In this document: in pieces, positions 15,842-24,634 of the stretch | Layout: each line of letters opens with the position of its first letter | How positions within the stretch are numbered: the first letter of the stretch is position 1 | Assembly: GCA_023437715.1 (NCBI GenBank) | Contig: JAEZFK010000032.1 | Span: forward strand, 1 to 64,000 | Direction: 5' to 3' | DNA: 64,000 nucleotides | DNA from: Bacillota bacterium | Lineage (GTDB): Bacteria > Bacillota > Clostridia > Lachnospirales > Lachnospiraceae | Program-made: the position numbers and the translations under genes | Notes under the pieces: model-generated | Database searches by the model: none | Seen by the model: only the letters and a program-made list of their open reading frames with translations | What the model was told of the DNA's origin: nothing

Positions 15842-16210
15842 ATGAAGCTAAAGGAACGAGCTAGGCAGTTAAAAGCAGATATTCCCGTTGTGTTTTTGTG
15901 TTTGAAAAGCAAGGATACGCCGTTGGGAGCTAAAATACTGGCGGGAATAACGGTCGTCTATGCTCTATCGCCTATTGATTTGATTCCTGATTTTATACCG
16001 GTATTGGGGTATTTAGACGATATTATCATATTGCCTGCGCTTATTGCGCTGACAGTAAGGCTTATACCAGCAGAAACCTTTGGTCAACACAGAAAAGAAG
16101 CGGAAGATATGTGGAAAAGCGGAAAGCCGAAAAAATGGTACTATGCAATTCCAATCTTAACAATTTGGTTACTGATTCTCTGGATAATCGTTAGGGCAAT
16201 TTTCTTTTGA
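15842..16210 (+). CDS. YkvA/DUF1232 family membrane protein
   Basis: 122 residues from the ATG at 15842 (MKLKERARQLKADIP); no clear Shine-Dalgarno, so translational coupling to the preceding acetyltransferase (stop 35 nt upstream) is possible. The DUF1232 core is unmistakable: AGITVVYALSPIDLIPDFIP and LGYLDDIIILPALIAL. A C-terminal hydrophobic helix (about 100-118) anchors it to the membrane. Function unknown. Confidence 0.85.
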   Translation: MKLKERARQLKADIPVVFLCLKSKDTPLGAKILAGITVVYALSPIDLIPDFIPVLGYLDDIIILPALIALTVRLIPAETFGQHRKEAEDMWKSGKPKKWYYAIPILTIWLLILWIIVRAIFF

Positions 16211-16329
16211 TTTCACTCGCAAATTCCAGTTGAGGATACCATTATAAACCCTTATTACAGACAGCTTTGCAAAAATAGTCGAGAGGATTCTTTCCCATTT
16301 TTCTATAATCATGTTGGGAGGTGAAAGAT

Positions 16330-17199
16330 GTGCAGGAACAAATCGAAGCCGTTCAGCGTATGCAGGATTACATTACAGCTCATTTCCGTGAAAATATAAC
16401 GCTTGCCGACCTTTCACGGGTGTCGTTGTTTTCTCCCTGGTACTCCTATCGCTTATTCACGCACCACGTTGGATTGACGCCGTCTGATTACATCCGTAAG
16501 CTCCGTTTATCAAAATCGGCATTAATATTACGGGACCACCCATGCAAGATCATTGATGTGGCCTTTGAAATGGGATTTTGCAGCGTAGACGGATACCAGC
16601 GGGCGTTCTTCCGTGAGTTTGGTTGTAATCCCCGCGAATATGCGTTAAGGCCCATTCCGCTGTATCTTTTCACCCCATATGGCGTAAAGTTCAGAAAAAT
16701 TGAAAGGAGATCTGCTATGAACAACTTGAAAAATGTATTTATTCAGGTCATTGAGAAGCCGGCGCGGAAGGTCATGATCAAAAGGGGTGTAAGAGCATCA
16801 GACTATTTTACCTATTGTGAAGAAGTTGGCTGTGATGTATGGGGATTGCTTCAGAGTATTAAATCAATCAGTGGTGAGCCCGTCTGCCTCTGGCTGCCGT
16901 CCTTATACAGAACGCCGGGAACGTCGGAGTATGTGCAGGGCGTTGAATTAACGGCTGATTACGATGGCGTTGTACCGGAAAGCTTTGATGTGATTGAACT
17001 GCCTGCCGCCAAGTATCTCATGTTCCAGGGGGAGCCGTTTGCAGAGGAAGATTACTGCCAGGCGATTGAGGAGGTTTGGTCTTCCATCAAAAAATATGAC
17101 CCATCCGTCATAGGGTATTCCTGGGATAAGAAAAATCCCCGCATACAGCTAGAACCCATTGGAACGAGAGGATATATTGAATTACATGCAATTCAATGA
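16330..17199 (+). CDS. AraC-type regulator with C-terminal GyrI-like effector domain
   Basis: Start taken as the GTG at 16330, with GGAGG 8 nt upstream; an in-frame GTG at 16321 overlaps that site. 289 residues. The N-terminal AraC double HTH occupies 8-110 (ITLADLSRVSLFSPWYSYRL, IIDVAFEMGFCSVDGYQRAF, GCNPREYALRP). The effector-binding domain of the Rob/GyrI/SbmC type follows at 125-289 (VIEKPARKVMIKRGVRAS, LPAAKYLMFQGEPF, LEPIGTRGYIELHAI). TATAAT at 16304-16309 gives a very short leader. It probably responds to a small amphipathic compound or drug (family knowledge). Confidence 0.85.
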   Translation: MQEQIEAVQRMQDYITAHFRENITLADLSRVSLFSPWYSYRLFTHHVGLTPSDYIRKLRLSKSALILRDHPCKIIDVAFEMGFCSVDGYQRAFFREFGCNPREYALRPIPLYLFTPYGVKFRKIERRSAMNNLKNVFIQVIEKPARKVMIKRGVRASDYFTYCEEVGCDVWGLLQSIKSISGEPVCLWLPSLYRTPGTSEYVQGVELTADYDGVVPESFDVIELPAAKYLMFQGEPFAEEDYCQAIEEVWSSIKKYDPSVIGYSWDKKNPRIQLEPIGTRGYIELHAIQ

Positions 17200-17399
17200 C
17201 ACGGACGAATGAGCATCATCTTGGGGATTCTGATTTGTCATCCGATTTGCCGCATCAGGCGGCCTGACCCCAGAAATCTTTTTTACATTATTGTTCCAAA
17301 TATTTTACGGAAAGAAGCCGATTGCAGTTGCAGTTGGCTTCTTCCCATTTACATGATAAAATGCCTGTAAGGTTATGAGACGATGGAGGAAATGAGAAT

Positions 17400-17804
17400 A
17401 TGCTGATTTTATCAGGCGGTGGAGCCCCAGATTATGCAGCTGTTTTTATTGGTGGCGGGAATACTTTTAAATTATTGAAAGAAATAAAAGAATGCGGTTT
17501 TGACCGGAAGCTAGTTGACTATCTTCATAACGGCGGAATTGTTTATGGCGGTTCAGCCGGAGCGATTATATTCGGAAAAACCATAAACACGGCTTTGCAT
17601 GCAGATAAAAATAAAGTTGGTTTAACAGATTTAAGCGGATTGAATTTTCTTGAAAACAAAGATATCTGGTGTCATTATAGTGAAAAAGACGATGCATTGA
17701 TATGCGGTTACGATAACAGCTTATATCTTTTATATGAGGAGTCGGGACTCGTCCTTGACGATAAAAAAGTCATTGGTATTGGGAAATGTTATAAAATATT
17801 ATAA
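17400..17804 (+). pseudogene. N-terminally truncated peptidase S51-family protein
   Basis: 134 codons. VFIGGGNTFKLLKEIKECGF and the nucleophile elbow GGIVYGGSAGAI (Ser in GGSAGA) identify the dipeptidase E/cyanophycinase-like S51 family, normally about 200 residues or more. Roughly the first 60-70 residues, including the first beta-strands, are missing: the frame starts about a dozen residues before GGGNTF. GGAGGA before the ATG could still permit translation. It is probably a decayed gene. Confidence 0.65.
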
Positions 17805-17963
17805 AATGAAGTAACAACCAAAGTCAATTTATAAGCATGACAATAAATGCTCATAAATATTCATTGCTATATTTCTATACCGATTTATGATATACTTTAT
17901 TGAATCGAAATTTGCCTGACCGTATGAACCGCGAATTGTTTATATGATATAGGGAGATCTTGA

Positions 17964-18161
17964 ATGAAAGTGGGAGAAATATGCTTATTGACAAGTGATG
18001 TTATTCGACTGTCAAATTTTTATAAGATGCTTTTTTATGTTGATAACGGCAGTAATGATACTGTTCATCAATTTATTATATCAGAAGAAACGACACTGAC
18101 TGTTTTATTTTCAGGTCATTCCCTAAATCATAAGATTACGGACCTATTGAGGAAGCGTTAA
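17964..18161 (+). pseudogene. Truncated glyoxalase/VOC-family protein
   Basis: 65 codons starting MKVGEICLLTSDVIRLSNFY, the first beta-alpha unit of VOC/glyoxalase proteins, then HQFIISEETTLTVL. The frame then loses similarity and stops, about half the usual 120 residues. It lies beside the truncated S51 gene, consistent with local gene decay. Confidence 0.6.
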
Positions 18162-18227
18162 ATTCCTGCTTATGGAGGATCATTCTACGGTTTTTGTTAC
18201 ATACAGCAAAGGAGAAAAGAGAATATT

Positions 18228-19571
18228 ATGGAAAACAATCAAGGACTTAAAAAGAATTTCGGCGTTGCGACGGCCATGTCTATTGTCGTAGGCTGCGTCA
18301 TCGGCGCGGGTGTGTTTTTCAAGCCCTATGCCATTTATCAGGCCACAGGAGGTGCGCCCGGCATGGGAATGCTGGCCTGGATCGTGGGCGGTCTTGCCAG
18401 CATCGTGGCCGCCCTCACCTTTGCCGAGGTAGCAGTTCTGATTCCCAGAACCGGCGGCATGGTGGCTTATCTTGGTGAGGTTTACAACGAAAAGGTTGGT
18501 TTTCTGGCCGGTTGGATGCAGACGGTGATCTTTTACCCCGCCTTTCTGGCCGGGTATGGCGTCAAGGTGGGCTCAGAGCTGAGCGCCTACTTAGGCAAGC
18601 AGTACGCCCTGCCTGTGGCCATGGCGGTAATCATCGTCCTGGTGGCCCTGAATACACTGGGTTCCAAAACCGCAGGCGGCATTCAGGTGGTATCCACCAT
18701 ATGCAAATTGATTCCGCTGTTTCTCCTGATGATCTTTGGCTTTATTTTAGGAAGCGGAAACAACCCCGTTTTTTCTCCCATGGTGGCACAGGGCAAAAAT
18801 GCAAGCACAGTACTGGGCTCTACGCTGCTGGCCGTGCTGTTTGCCTTTGAGGGCTGGACCAATGTAGGCGCTATTGCAGGAGAGATGAAGAATCCCGGCA
18901 GGGATTTGCCACGGGCGATTGTAGGCGGCGTCTCCATTATCATGGCTGTGTATTTGATCATCAACATGGCATATTTGTGGGTGCTGCCGGCGGATCAGCT
19001 GATGGTTTTGGAATCTCCGGCTTCTGCCGTTGCGATGCAGATTTTCGGTCCGACAGGCGGACTTCTGATTAAAATCGGCATCATCATCTCGGTTATTGGC
19101 GCTGCCAACGGATTTCTGATGTCCGGCTCCCGGGTGGCCTACTTACTGGCCTGCCAGAATGCCCTCCCTATCAGCCGCCGTTTAAGCAGGCTGAACAGAA
19201 ATCAGGTCCCAGCCGACTCCATCATCTTAGTGGGTTTTTTGGCCTGCCTTTACTCCCTGAGCGGAAAGTTTGATATGCTGACTGATCTTGCGGTCTTCTC
19301 CTGCTGGATTTTCTATACCTTAACTTTCGCCTGCGTGATGCGGCTGCGCAGGACAAAGCCCGATCTTCCGCGCAAGTACAAGGTGCCTCTGTATCCGTTC
19401 ATTCCCCTGCTGGCAATTCTCAGCGGTTTATATGTGGTGGTAAGCCAGCTGTTCCTGTCCGGACCAGGTGCAAGGCTTCTGTCTCTGGGCAGCATCGCCA
19501 TCACCCTGGTGGGCCTGCCGGTGTATCTCGGTGTGAAGCGGTATTACGGGGCAAAGGAATCTCATGTGTAA
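18228..19571 (+). CDS. APC-superfamily amino-acid permease (SteT-like)
   Basis: 447 residues with 12 predicted membrane segments. The helix-1 motif SIVVGCVIGAGVFFKPYA and helix-6 FAFEGWTNVGAIAGEMKNPG are diagnostic of the LAT/SteT branch, whose Bacillus member exchanges serine and threonine. AAAGGAG lies upstream of the ATG. The gene is visibly more GC-rich than the fragments before it, suggesting the accessory patch is interrupted by core sequence here. It converges on the flavodoxin gene. Confidence 0.85.
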   Translation: MENNQGLKKNFGVATAMSIVVGCVIGAGVFFKPYAIYQATGGAPGMGMLAWIVGGLASIVAALTFAEVAVLIPRTGGMVAYLGEVYNEKVGFLAGWMQTVIFYPAFLAGYGVKVGSELSAYLGKQYALPVAMAVIIVLVALNTLGSKTAGGIQVVSTICKLIPLFLLMIFGFILGSGNNPVFSPMVAQGKNASTVLGSTLLAVLFAFEGWTNVGAIAGEMKNPGRDLPRAIVGGVSIIMAVYLIINMAYLWVLPADQLMVLESPASAVAMQIFGPTGGLLIKIGIIISVIGAANGFLMSGSRVAYLLACQNALPISRRLSRLNRNQVPADSIILVGFLACLYSLSGKFDMLTDLAVFSCWIFYTLTFACVMRLRRTKPDLPRKYKVPLYPFIPLLAILSGLYVVVSQLFLSGPGARLLSLGSIAITLVGLPVYLGVKRYYGAKESHV

Positions 19572-19607
19572 ATCCTGAAAACGGGAAAGGCTTTTGAGCT
19601 TTTATTT

Positions 19608-20108
19608 TCAGCGACAATTGCCATGATAACCGGAAGCGTTCAAAATCTCAATGCTGTCAATCCAGTTTTGAAGCTGGTCATCATCAAAATCACCTGCTGC
19701 CGCAAAGCCCGGCAGCATTTTTGCGTCTGGGCATTCTTTGGATATATTAATTTCTATATTCCCAAATCCGCCGCCGCCGTGGGTGCAGAATGGAATGATT
19801 GTTTTTCCGCTCCAGTCGACGCTGCGCAAAAAGCTCAATATTGGGGGTGCGAAGGATTTAAACCAATTGGGAGTTCCTATGAAAATATATTCATAACCGT
19901 TTACCGGTTCATTTCCGGACAGCAGCTTCGGACAGTATCCCCTTTCCATCTCGCTCCTTGCTTCTTTTGTTGCGCCGTTGTAGGTAAATGAATAAGGTTT
20001 TTCCGGGATTAATTCTCTGATATCTCCATCTGTAATGATTGCTATATCTTCTGCCAAAGCTCTTGTTGTATTTGAATAGGAGTAATATACAACCAGGATT
20101 TTACTCAT
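19608..20108 (-). CDS. Flavodoxin
   Basis: 166 residues from the ATG with GGAGGATTCATT before it. MSKILVVYYSYSNTTRALAE is the FMN phosphate loop (the classical T/SxTGxT is here YSYSNTT). IFIGTPNWFKSFAPPILSFL and PFCTHGGGGFGNIE are the isoalloxazine-binding loops. It lies 103 nt downstream of vanY on the same strand and may be read through from it. No partner reductase is nearby. Confidence 0.85.
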   Translation of the reverse strand: MSKILVVYYSYSNTTRALAEDIAIITDGDIRELIPEKPYSFTYNGATKEARSEMERGYCPKLLSGNEPVNGYEYIFIGTPNWFKSFAPPILSFLRSVDWSGKTIIPFCTHGGGGFGNIEINISKECPDAKMLPGFAAAGDFDDDQLQNWIDSIEILNASGYHGNCR

Positions 20109-20211
20109 AATGAATCCTCCGAAATACTGTTTTTTCTCCATTATAATGGGTAACGTAATATGACTGTCAAGGCTTTTGAGAAAGAAAACTCTGTCCAAAC
20201 AGCTTAAGAGC

Positions 20212-21036
20212 TCATTCTGTCCCATCCAAATATTCCTCAAGGCAGACCCCTTGCTTTTGAATTTCTGTAGCTGCCTTAACTCCTACATACCGGTAATGCC
20301 ACGGCTCATTGATTACCCCTGTTATTTCTGTTTTATCCGGTGGATAACGGCGGATGAAACCGAATTTGCAGGCATTTTCATCCAGCCATTTATAAACTTC
20401 ATCTCCTGTAGAATGGATGCGGTCTGCGTTGATGTCCACTGCAATTCCCAGTTGGTGTTCGCTTGTTCCTGGAATTGCTACCCATGCTTCCGCTTTAGCC
20501 TTTGCTTCCTTGGGCGAATAGCCTTCCGCTTTATAGTCGTTTAATTTTTCCTCCATTAGACTTTGCTGCTTTTTCGTTGTCCGATAGCCGGAAGCAACAA
20601 CGGGATAAATATTATCCTTTCTTGCAGCGTCAAACATTTCCTGCAGTGCAGGATATATCCGGGTATTTACGGACTCACCGTTTGACAGTTTTGTTAATTC
20701 GATTTTATAATCGTCAGGAATAGGATTCCATTTGTTGACTAAAATTAAGCTCCATGCTTCTTCGCTGCCGTCCTTTTTGGGGGCGTTGTCCTTTTCGGAG
20801 CCGTCGTCCTTTTCCGGGCCGTCGATTGAAAGGGGAGACAAAGCCGTTTCCTGTTCCGTGGTTTCGGCAGCAGGAAACAGGTCTGTCTGTTCTATGGTGC
20901 TGTACAGATAGGAATTCATTAAAAAAGCAACAGAGCATACCAATATGGCAAGGCAGCTGCATGTCAAAAGAAAAACGCTTATGCGTCTGAAGATTGTATG
21001 ATGTTTTGGGAAATCATTATATTTATGACCTTTCAA
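20212..21036 (-). CDS. vanY: VanY-type D-alanyl-D-alanine carboxypeptidase
   Basis: 274 residues starting at TTG (AAAGGAGG 8 nt upstream; no competing ATG). A short cytoplasmic segment and a membrane anchor (about 18-40) precede a charged low-complexity stalk rich in Asp, Glu and Lys (about 60-92), then the peptidase M15B domain: GYRTTKKQQSLM, SEHQLGIAVDI (zinc His/Asp) and EPWHYRYVG (catalytic Glu and zinc His). It trims the terminal D-Ala from peptidoglycan precursors outside the membrane. A terminator separates it from the upstream vanZ, so it may have separate control. Confidence 0.88.
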   Translation of the reverse strand: MKGHKYNDFPKHHTIFRRISVFLLTCSCLAILVCSVAFLMNSYLYSTIEQTDLFPAAETTEQETALSPLSIDGPEKDDGSEKDNAPKKDGSEEAWSLILVNKWNPIPDDYKIELTKLSNGESVNTRIYPALQEMFDAARKDNIYPVVASGYRTTKKQQSLMEEKLNDYKAEGYSPKEAKAKAEAWVAIPGTSEHQLGIAVDINADRIHSTGDEVYKWLDENACKFGFIRRYPPDKTEITGVINEPWHYRYVGVKAATEIQKQGVCLEEYLDGTE

Positions 21037-21056
21037 TTATCTGTCCTCCTTTGAAT

Positions 21057-21102
21057 AAAAAAAAGCTCTTGTCAGTATTTATTGTACTGAACAAGAGCTT
21101 TT
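21057..21102 (-). terminator. Terminator between vanZ and vanY
   Basis: On the minus strand, AAAAGCTCTTGT pairs with ACAAGAGCTTTT, followed by a run of eight T (complement of 21057-21064). Confidence 0.85.
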
Positions 21103-21146
21103 GAGAGTTTAAGATGAAGTTGTTAATTTCCTAAGAAATAATAAAT

Positions 21147-22010
21147 CTATTCAACCCTGTGAATTTCAACATCCTTTGCCATATAAATGCCGTTTTCGGT
21201 TATTAGAAATTTTTTAAGCAAAATCAAATCGTTAAGAAGAATATCATTTGGAGCAATGGTTCTTTCTCCGGTAACCTTTCCGCTTTGCTGTATATTAACC
21301 AGCGTGATTTTACAATCTTCCCCAAATTCAACCTGAAACTGTTCCTTATCCCCTGTCCCTGACGAAGTGGTTTCGTCTTCCGCATTATGAGCGTATATGC
21401 GGGAAACCACAATGCCGTCTTTGTTTATTTCTTCAATGCCTCCCTGAAGAGCGGAAGAGGGACGATGGAAAAGGATATTGCCGGCATAAAATCCGGTGAA
21501 AGTAAATGCTATCATTAACGCACTTATTAAAACTGCGTGTTTTTCAGGCTCTAGAAATCTTGAAATCAAAGCATAAGCCCAATAACCTGTTATTCCGCCG
21601 ATGACATTCAAAATTACATCATCAATATCGGTTGAGCCGCACGCAAAAATATACTGGAAAACCTCTATAAACAAGCTGAAAACAAAAGCTAACAGCAATA
21701 TTCCTGCCGGTCTCCGTATTTTAGGGAACAGTAAGGCAGCGATATACCCAAGGGGGAAAAATATAATAAGATTTCCTAATAAATTGGAAATTCCTATAAT
21801 TATATTCCCGCTCAATACAAACCGGAAATATTCGGAAATCGTAACAAAAGGGATTAAATTCAGGCTGCGAATCCCTGACAGTTCACCTTTTAATATATTG
21901 GAAAACGTATTCGGATATTTGAATATGGTTACTTTGAAAAGCACAATCAGGTACATCACAAAGAGCGTCAATAAAATAATTGCCCCAGCATTATGTTTTA
22001 TTTTTCTCAT
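21147..22010 (-). CDS. VanZ-family protein with C-terminal extension
   Basis: 287 residues; the ATG at 22010 has GGAGGACTTATT upstream. Residues about 8-185 form the VanZ membrane domain with five hydrophobic segments and the motif SLNLIPF, then NLLGNLIIFFPLGYIAALLF and FSLFIEVFQYIFACGSTDID (Asp-rich VanZ signature). Residues about 195-287 are an extracellular-type extension not present in minimal VanZ proteins. VanZ confers low-level teicoplanin resistance by an unclear mechanism (family knowledge). The start lies 47 nt after the vanS stop, so they are co-transcribed. Confidence 0.82.
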   Translation of the reverse strand: MRKIKHNAGAIILLTLFVMYLIVLFKVTIFKYPNTFSNILKGELSGIRSLNLIPFVTISEYFRFVLSGNIIIGISNLLGNLIIFFPLGYIAALLFPKIRRPAGILLLAFVFSLFIEVFQYIFACGSTDIDDVILNVIGGITGYWAYALISRFLEPEKHAVLISALMIAFTFTGFYAGNILFHRPSSALQGGIEEINKDGIVVSRIYAHNAEDETTSSGTGDKEQFQVEFGEDCKITLVNIQQSGKVTGERTIAPNDILLNDLILLKKFLITENGIYMAKDVEIHRVE

Positions 22011-22056
22011 AATAAGTCCTCCAATAAAGAGAGCCTGTTCTTCGTGGTCATACTGT

Positions 22057-23199
22057 TTAAACTTCTTTAACCTCGTTTGCAGGCAGCTCAACCGTAAATG
22101 TCGTGTACCCGTTTTCGCTGTCCGCGTAAATACGTCCGCCGTGTAAAATGACGATTTCTTTTGCAACTGCTAACCCAAGACCTGCTCCTCCGGTATTGGA
22201 GGAACGGGCAGAATCCAACCGGTAGAATTTATCAAAGATGGTTGTAAGCTTATCCTTTGGAATACTTCCCACATTTGTGAAAACGATAGATACCGTATCG
22301 CCCGAAACGGATGCCTTTATATCAATCACGCTGTTCTCCGGACTGTATGCTACAGCGTTTTTTAAAACATTGTTAAAGACGCGTGCCAGTTTATCCGGGT
22401 CGCCCTGTACGGTTAAATCCTCGGCAGCATGAATTACAGCCTGTTTTCCATTTTCAGAAAGCTGGGGGTAAAATTCATCAGCCATCTGTAACAGCATATA
22501 ATAGAGGTCGATGTTCTTTTTCGACAGGGTAATTGTTTGAAGATTATACCGTGTAATCTCAAAAAATTCGTCGATAAGCTGTTCCAGCCGGTATGCTTTG
22601 TCCAGGGTGATGTGCACATACTTTGCTTTCTGCTCCACCGGCATATCCGGCGCTTCGTCAAGTAAGCTCAAATAACCGATCACAGAGGTAAGAGGCGTTT
22701 TAATATCATGGGCCAGATACATAACCAGGTCATTTTTTCGCTGTTCAGCCAATTTTGCGTCCTGCTGGCGTTTTTCAAGGGTTTGCTTCAAGGTGTTTAA
22801 TTTTTGTTCCATAAAAGCCATTTCCGCAGAAAGTTCAATCGGTGTATTTTCGTTCTGAATAAGCGAGTCTATGCCAACATTTACCTCGTCAAAATATCCC
22901 ATGAAGTTAGAGATTATAATGCGGCATAAAAAGAAAAAGCAGAAAGCGACTCCAATGTATATTAAAATGTTTATATTGTTCCGTATGATGTTTTGATATA
23001 CCATCATGGCTTCCTGAGGTCTTAAGTGAAAGGCGTCTCCCAGGAAATCAACAATCCAGTTTCCGGCAATTCCCTGCATAAGCTGGCGTAAAAACATTAC
23101 AAATGTGATAGCTGCGATTATCGCAATCAGGACATATGAGTAAAGCCTGCGCTTTATTTTAGAGTAATCGGCTTTTTTATTTACTTTTTTACTTTTCAA
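22057..23199 (-). CDS. vanS: VanS-type sensor histidine kinase
   Basis: 380 residues from a TTG that overlaps the vanR stop by 11 nt, with GGGGGG upstream; an in-frame ATG at 23256 would extend deep into vanR. Two membrane helices (about 20-42 and 76-98) flank a short extracellular loop. The H-box YLAHDIKTPLTSVIGY, N-box FNNVLKNAVAYSPE and G-box NTGGAGLGLAVAKEIVILHG are intact. It closely resembles VanS of VanA/D-like operons as I remember them. It should phosphorylate VanR in response to a cell-wall signal. Confidence 0.85.
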   Translation of the reverse strand: MKSKKVNKKADYSKIKRRLYSYVLIAIIAAITFVMFLRQLMQGIAGNWIVDFLGDAFHLRPQEAMMVYQNIIRNNINILIYIGVAFCFFFLCRIIISNFMGYFDEVNVGIDSLIQNENTPIELSAEMAFMEQKLNTLKQTLEKRQQDAKLAEQRKNDLVMYLAHDIKTPLTSVIGYLSLLDEAPDMPVEQKAKYVHITLDKAYRLEQLIDEFFEITRYNLQTITLSKKNIDLYYMLLQMADEFYPQLSENGKQAVIHAAEDLTVQGDPDKLARVFNNVLKNAVAYSPENSVIDIKASVSGDTVSIVFTNVGSIPKDKLTTIFDKFYRLDSARSSNTGGAGLGLAVAKEIVILHGGRIYADSENGYTTFTVELPANEVKEV

Positions 23200-23890
23200 T
23201 TTTATAGCCAACCCCCCATACAGTTTTGATATATTTCGGATTATCAACGGTGTCATTCATTTTTTCCCGCAAATGCCGGATGTGTACGGTGATTGTGTTG
23301 TTGCTCTTGCTGTAATATTCATCCTGCCATATCTCGTGAAATAAATCTTCTGCGCTCACCACATTTCCTTTTTTTTCCAGAAGAATACGCAATATCGAAA
23401 ATTCCGTTGGGGTTAGTGCAAGGGGCTTTTCATTTAAAAGACACTCATGGGTATTGACATTCAGCACCAAGCCGGAATGGGTGATAACAGGCTCAAAAGT
23501 ATCTGCTGAATGAACCGGGTTGTACCTTTTATATCTCCGTAATTGCGCTTTTACTCTCGCCACCATTTCCAGAGGGCGAAATGGTTTTGTTACATAATCG
23601 TCTGCTCCTAATGACAATCCCGTGATCTTATCAATTTCTTCATCCTTTGCAGTCAGCATGATGACGGGATAAGTGTGTTTTTCCCTTATCCGCTGACATA
23701 AAGTAAATCCGCTGATGTCCGGCAGCATAACGTCCAATATGGCAAGGTCCAGCTCCGTTGTGTTAATACAATCAAGTGCTTCATTTGCAGAATAAAACTT
23801 GAAAACGGTATAATTTTCATTTTTCAAATAAACTTCAATTAAATCGGCAATTTCCTGCTCATCATCTACGATCAGTATTTTATCTGACAT
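23189..23890 (-). CDS. vanR: VanR-type OmpR-family response regulator
   Basis: 233 residues from MSDKILIVDDEQEIAD (AAGGAAT upstream). The receiver domain has the phosphoacceptor Asp in LAILDVMLPDISG, Thr/Lys in IMLTAKD and YVTKPF. The winged-helix output domain ends SNNTITVHIRHLREKMND and YIKTVWGVGYKIEK, strikingly close to VanR of glycopeptide-resistance operons. The promoter has TATAAT (complement of 23923-23928) but no consensus -35, consistent with activation by phosphorylated VanR. Confidence 0.9.
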   Translation of the reverse strand: MSDKILIVDDEQEIADLIEVYLKNENYTVFKFYSANEALDCINTTELDLAILDVMLPDISGFTLCQRIREKHTYPVIMLTAKDEEIDKITGLSLGADDYVTKPFRPLEMVARVKAQLRRYKRYNPVHSADTFEPVITHSGLVLNVNTHECLLNEKPLALTPTEFSILRILLEKKGNVVSAEDLFHEIWQDEYYSKSNNTITVHIRHLREKMNDTVDNPKYIKTVWGVGYKIEK

Positions 23891-24184
23891 GAGTAATATT
23901 CCTTTCCGCAAGGGTATTGTTTATTATATCAAACCGAAAACCCCTGTTTATTATTTTTTAAATGAAATAGTATTAAGATTTTCCTAAGGCGGAAATCTTC
24001 TGCGATCATCGGCAGGCTTATTTTTTCTCAGCTTCCGGGCAGAATCATAATCCATAAGCTGACTGTTCTCTCTGTTTCATATGGACAATTATATGTGGAC
24101 ACCCGAATAATCGCAATAGACTTTCTGAGAATAATATGGTTTACATCTGGCGGAAATATGATGTGTGTACCCATATCTAAAAGA
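23891..24184. other. Intergenic region upstream of vanR
   Basis: Gene-free. It contains the vanR -10 (complement of 23923-23928) and an imperfect dyad TTTTCCTAAGGCGGAAA at about 23980-23997 as a possible regulator site. No ORF, RNA gene or repeat beyond the arsC-side hairpin is visible. Confidence 0.5.
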
Positions 24185-24242
24185 AAGCTGATAGAAAATG
24201 CCGCCATTGATCATAAACAACGGCGGCATTTTCTATCAGCTT
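24185..24242. terminator. 21-bp perfect hairpin terminating the ars operon
   Basis: Arms at 24185-24205 and 24222-24242 are perfect complements around a 16-nt loop. The minus-strand arm overlaps the arsC stop codon at 24236-24238. The downstream T-run is short, so it may equally protect the mRNA 3' end. Confidence 0.8.
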
Positions 24243-24625
24243 AATTCCCTGGCTAAATTTCTGATTTTTGTTTCAATAATACGGATTGTTTTTATAAACT
24301 CCTGGTCACTCTTACCGGTGGGATCCTCCAGGCCCCAATCCTCACGACGTTTACAGGGCAGGAGAGGGCATTGGACGTTACAGCCCATTGTCACCACAAT
24401 GTCAACCGGCGGGATTTCTGATAAGAGTTTGCTGTATTGCACCGCCTCCATATCGATGTTGTAAAGCTGTTTCATCAGGCGCACAGCGTCTTGATTAATT
24501 TGCGGTCTGGTTTCTGTTCCTGCCGAATAGCACTCCATAATGCTGCCTGCAAGATGGCGGCCCAGCGCTTCCGCAATCTGGCTGCGGCAGGAATTGTGAA
24601 CACAGATAAATGCGGCTTTTACCAT
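24236..24625 (-). CDS. arsC: Arsenate reductase, LMW-phosphatase type
   Basis: 129 residues. The P-loop FICVHNSCRSQIAEALG (CX5R) and the downstream redox cysteines in VVTMGCNVQCP and a further PCK identify the thioredoxin-coupled ArsC family that reduces arsenate to arsenite. It is the last gene of the ars operon, 9 nt after arsA. Confidence 0.88.
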   Translation of the reverse strand: MVKAAFICVHNSCRSQIAEALGRHLAGSIMECYSAGTETRPQINQDAVRLMKQLYNIDMEAVQYSKLLSEIPPVDIVVTMGCNVQCPLLPCKRREDWGLEDPTGKSDQEFIKTIRIIETKIRNLARELS

Positions 24626-24634
24626 GTATCCCTC

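Noticed and set aside
17313..17345. Hairpin AAGAAGCC...GGCTTCTT as a terminator
   Set aside because: Long loop and no T-run; it precedes the truncated S51 frame and no clear upstream transcript ends there.
19608..23890. Calling the locus a vancomycin-resistance operon
   Set aside because: No ligase, dehydrogenase, dipeptidase or racemase gene is present, so resistance cannot be claimed.
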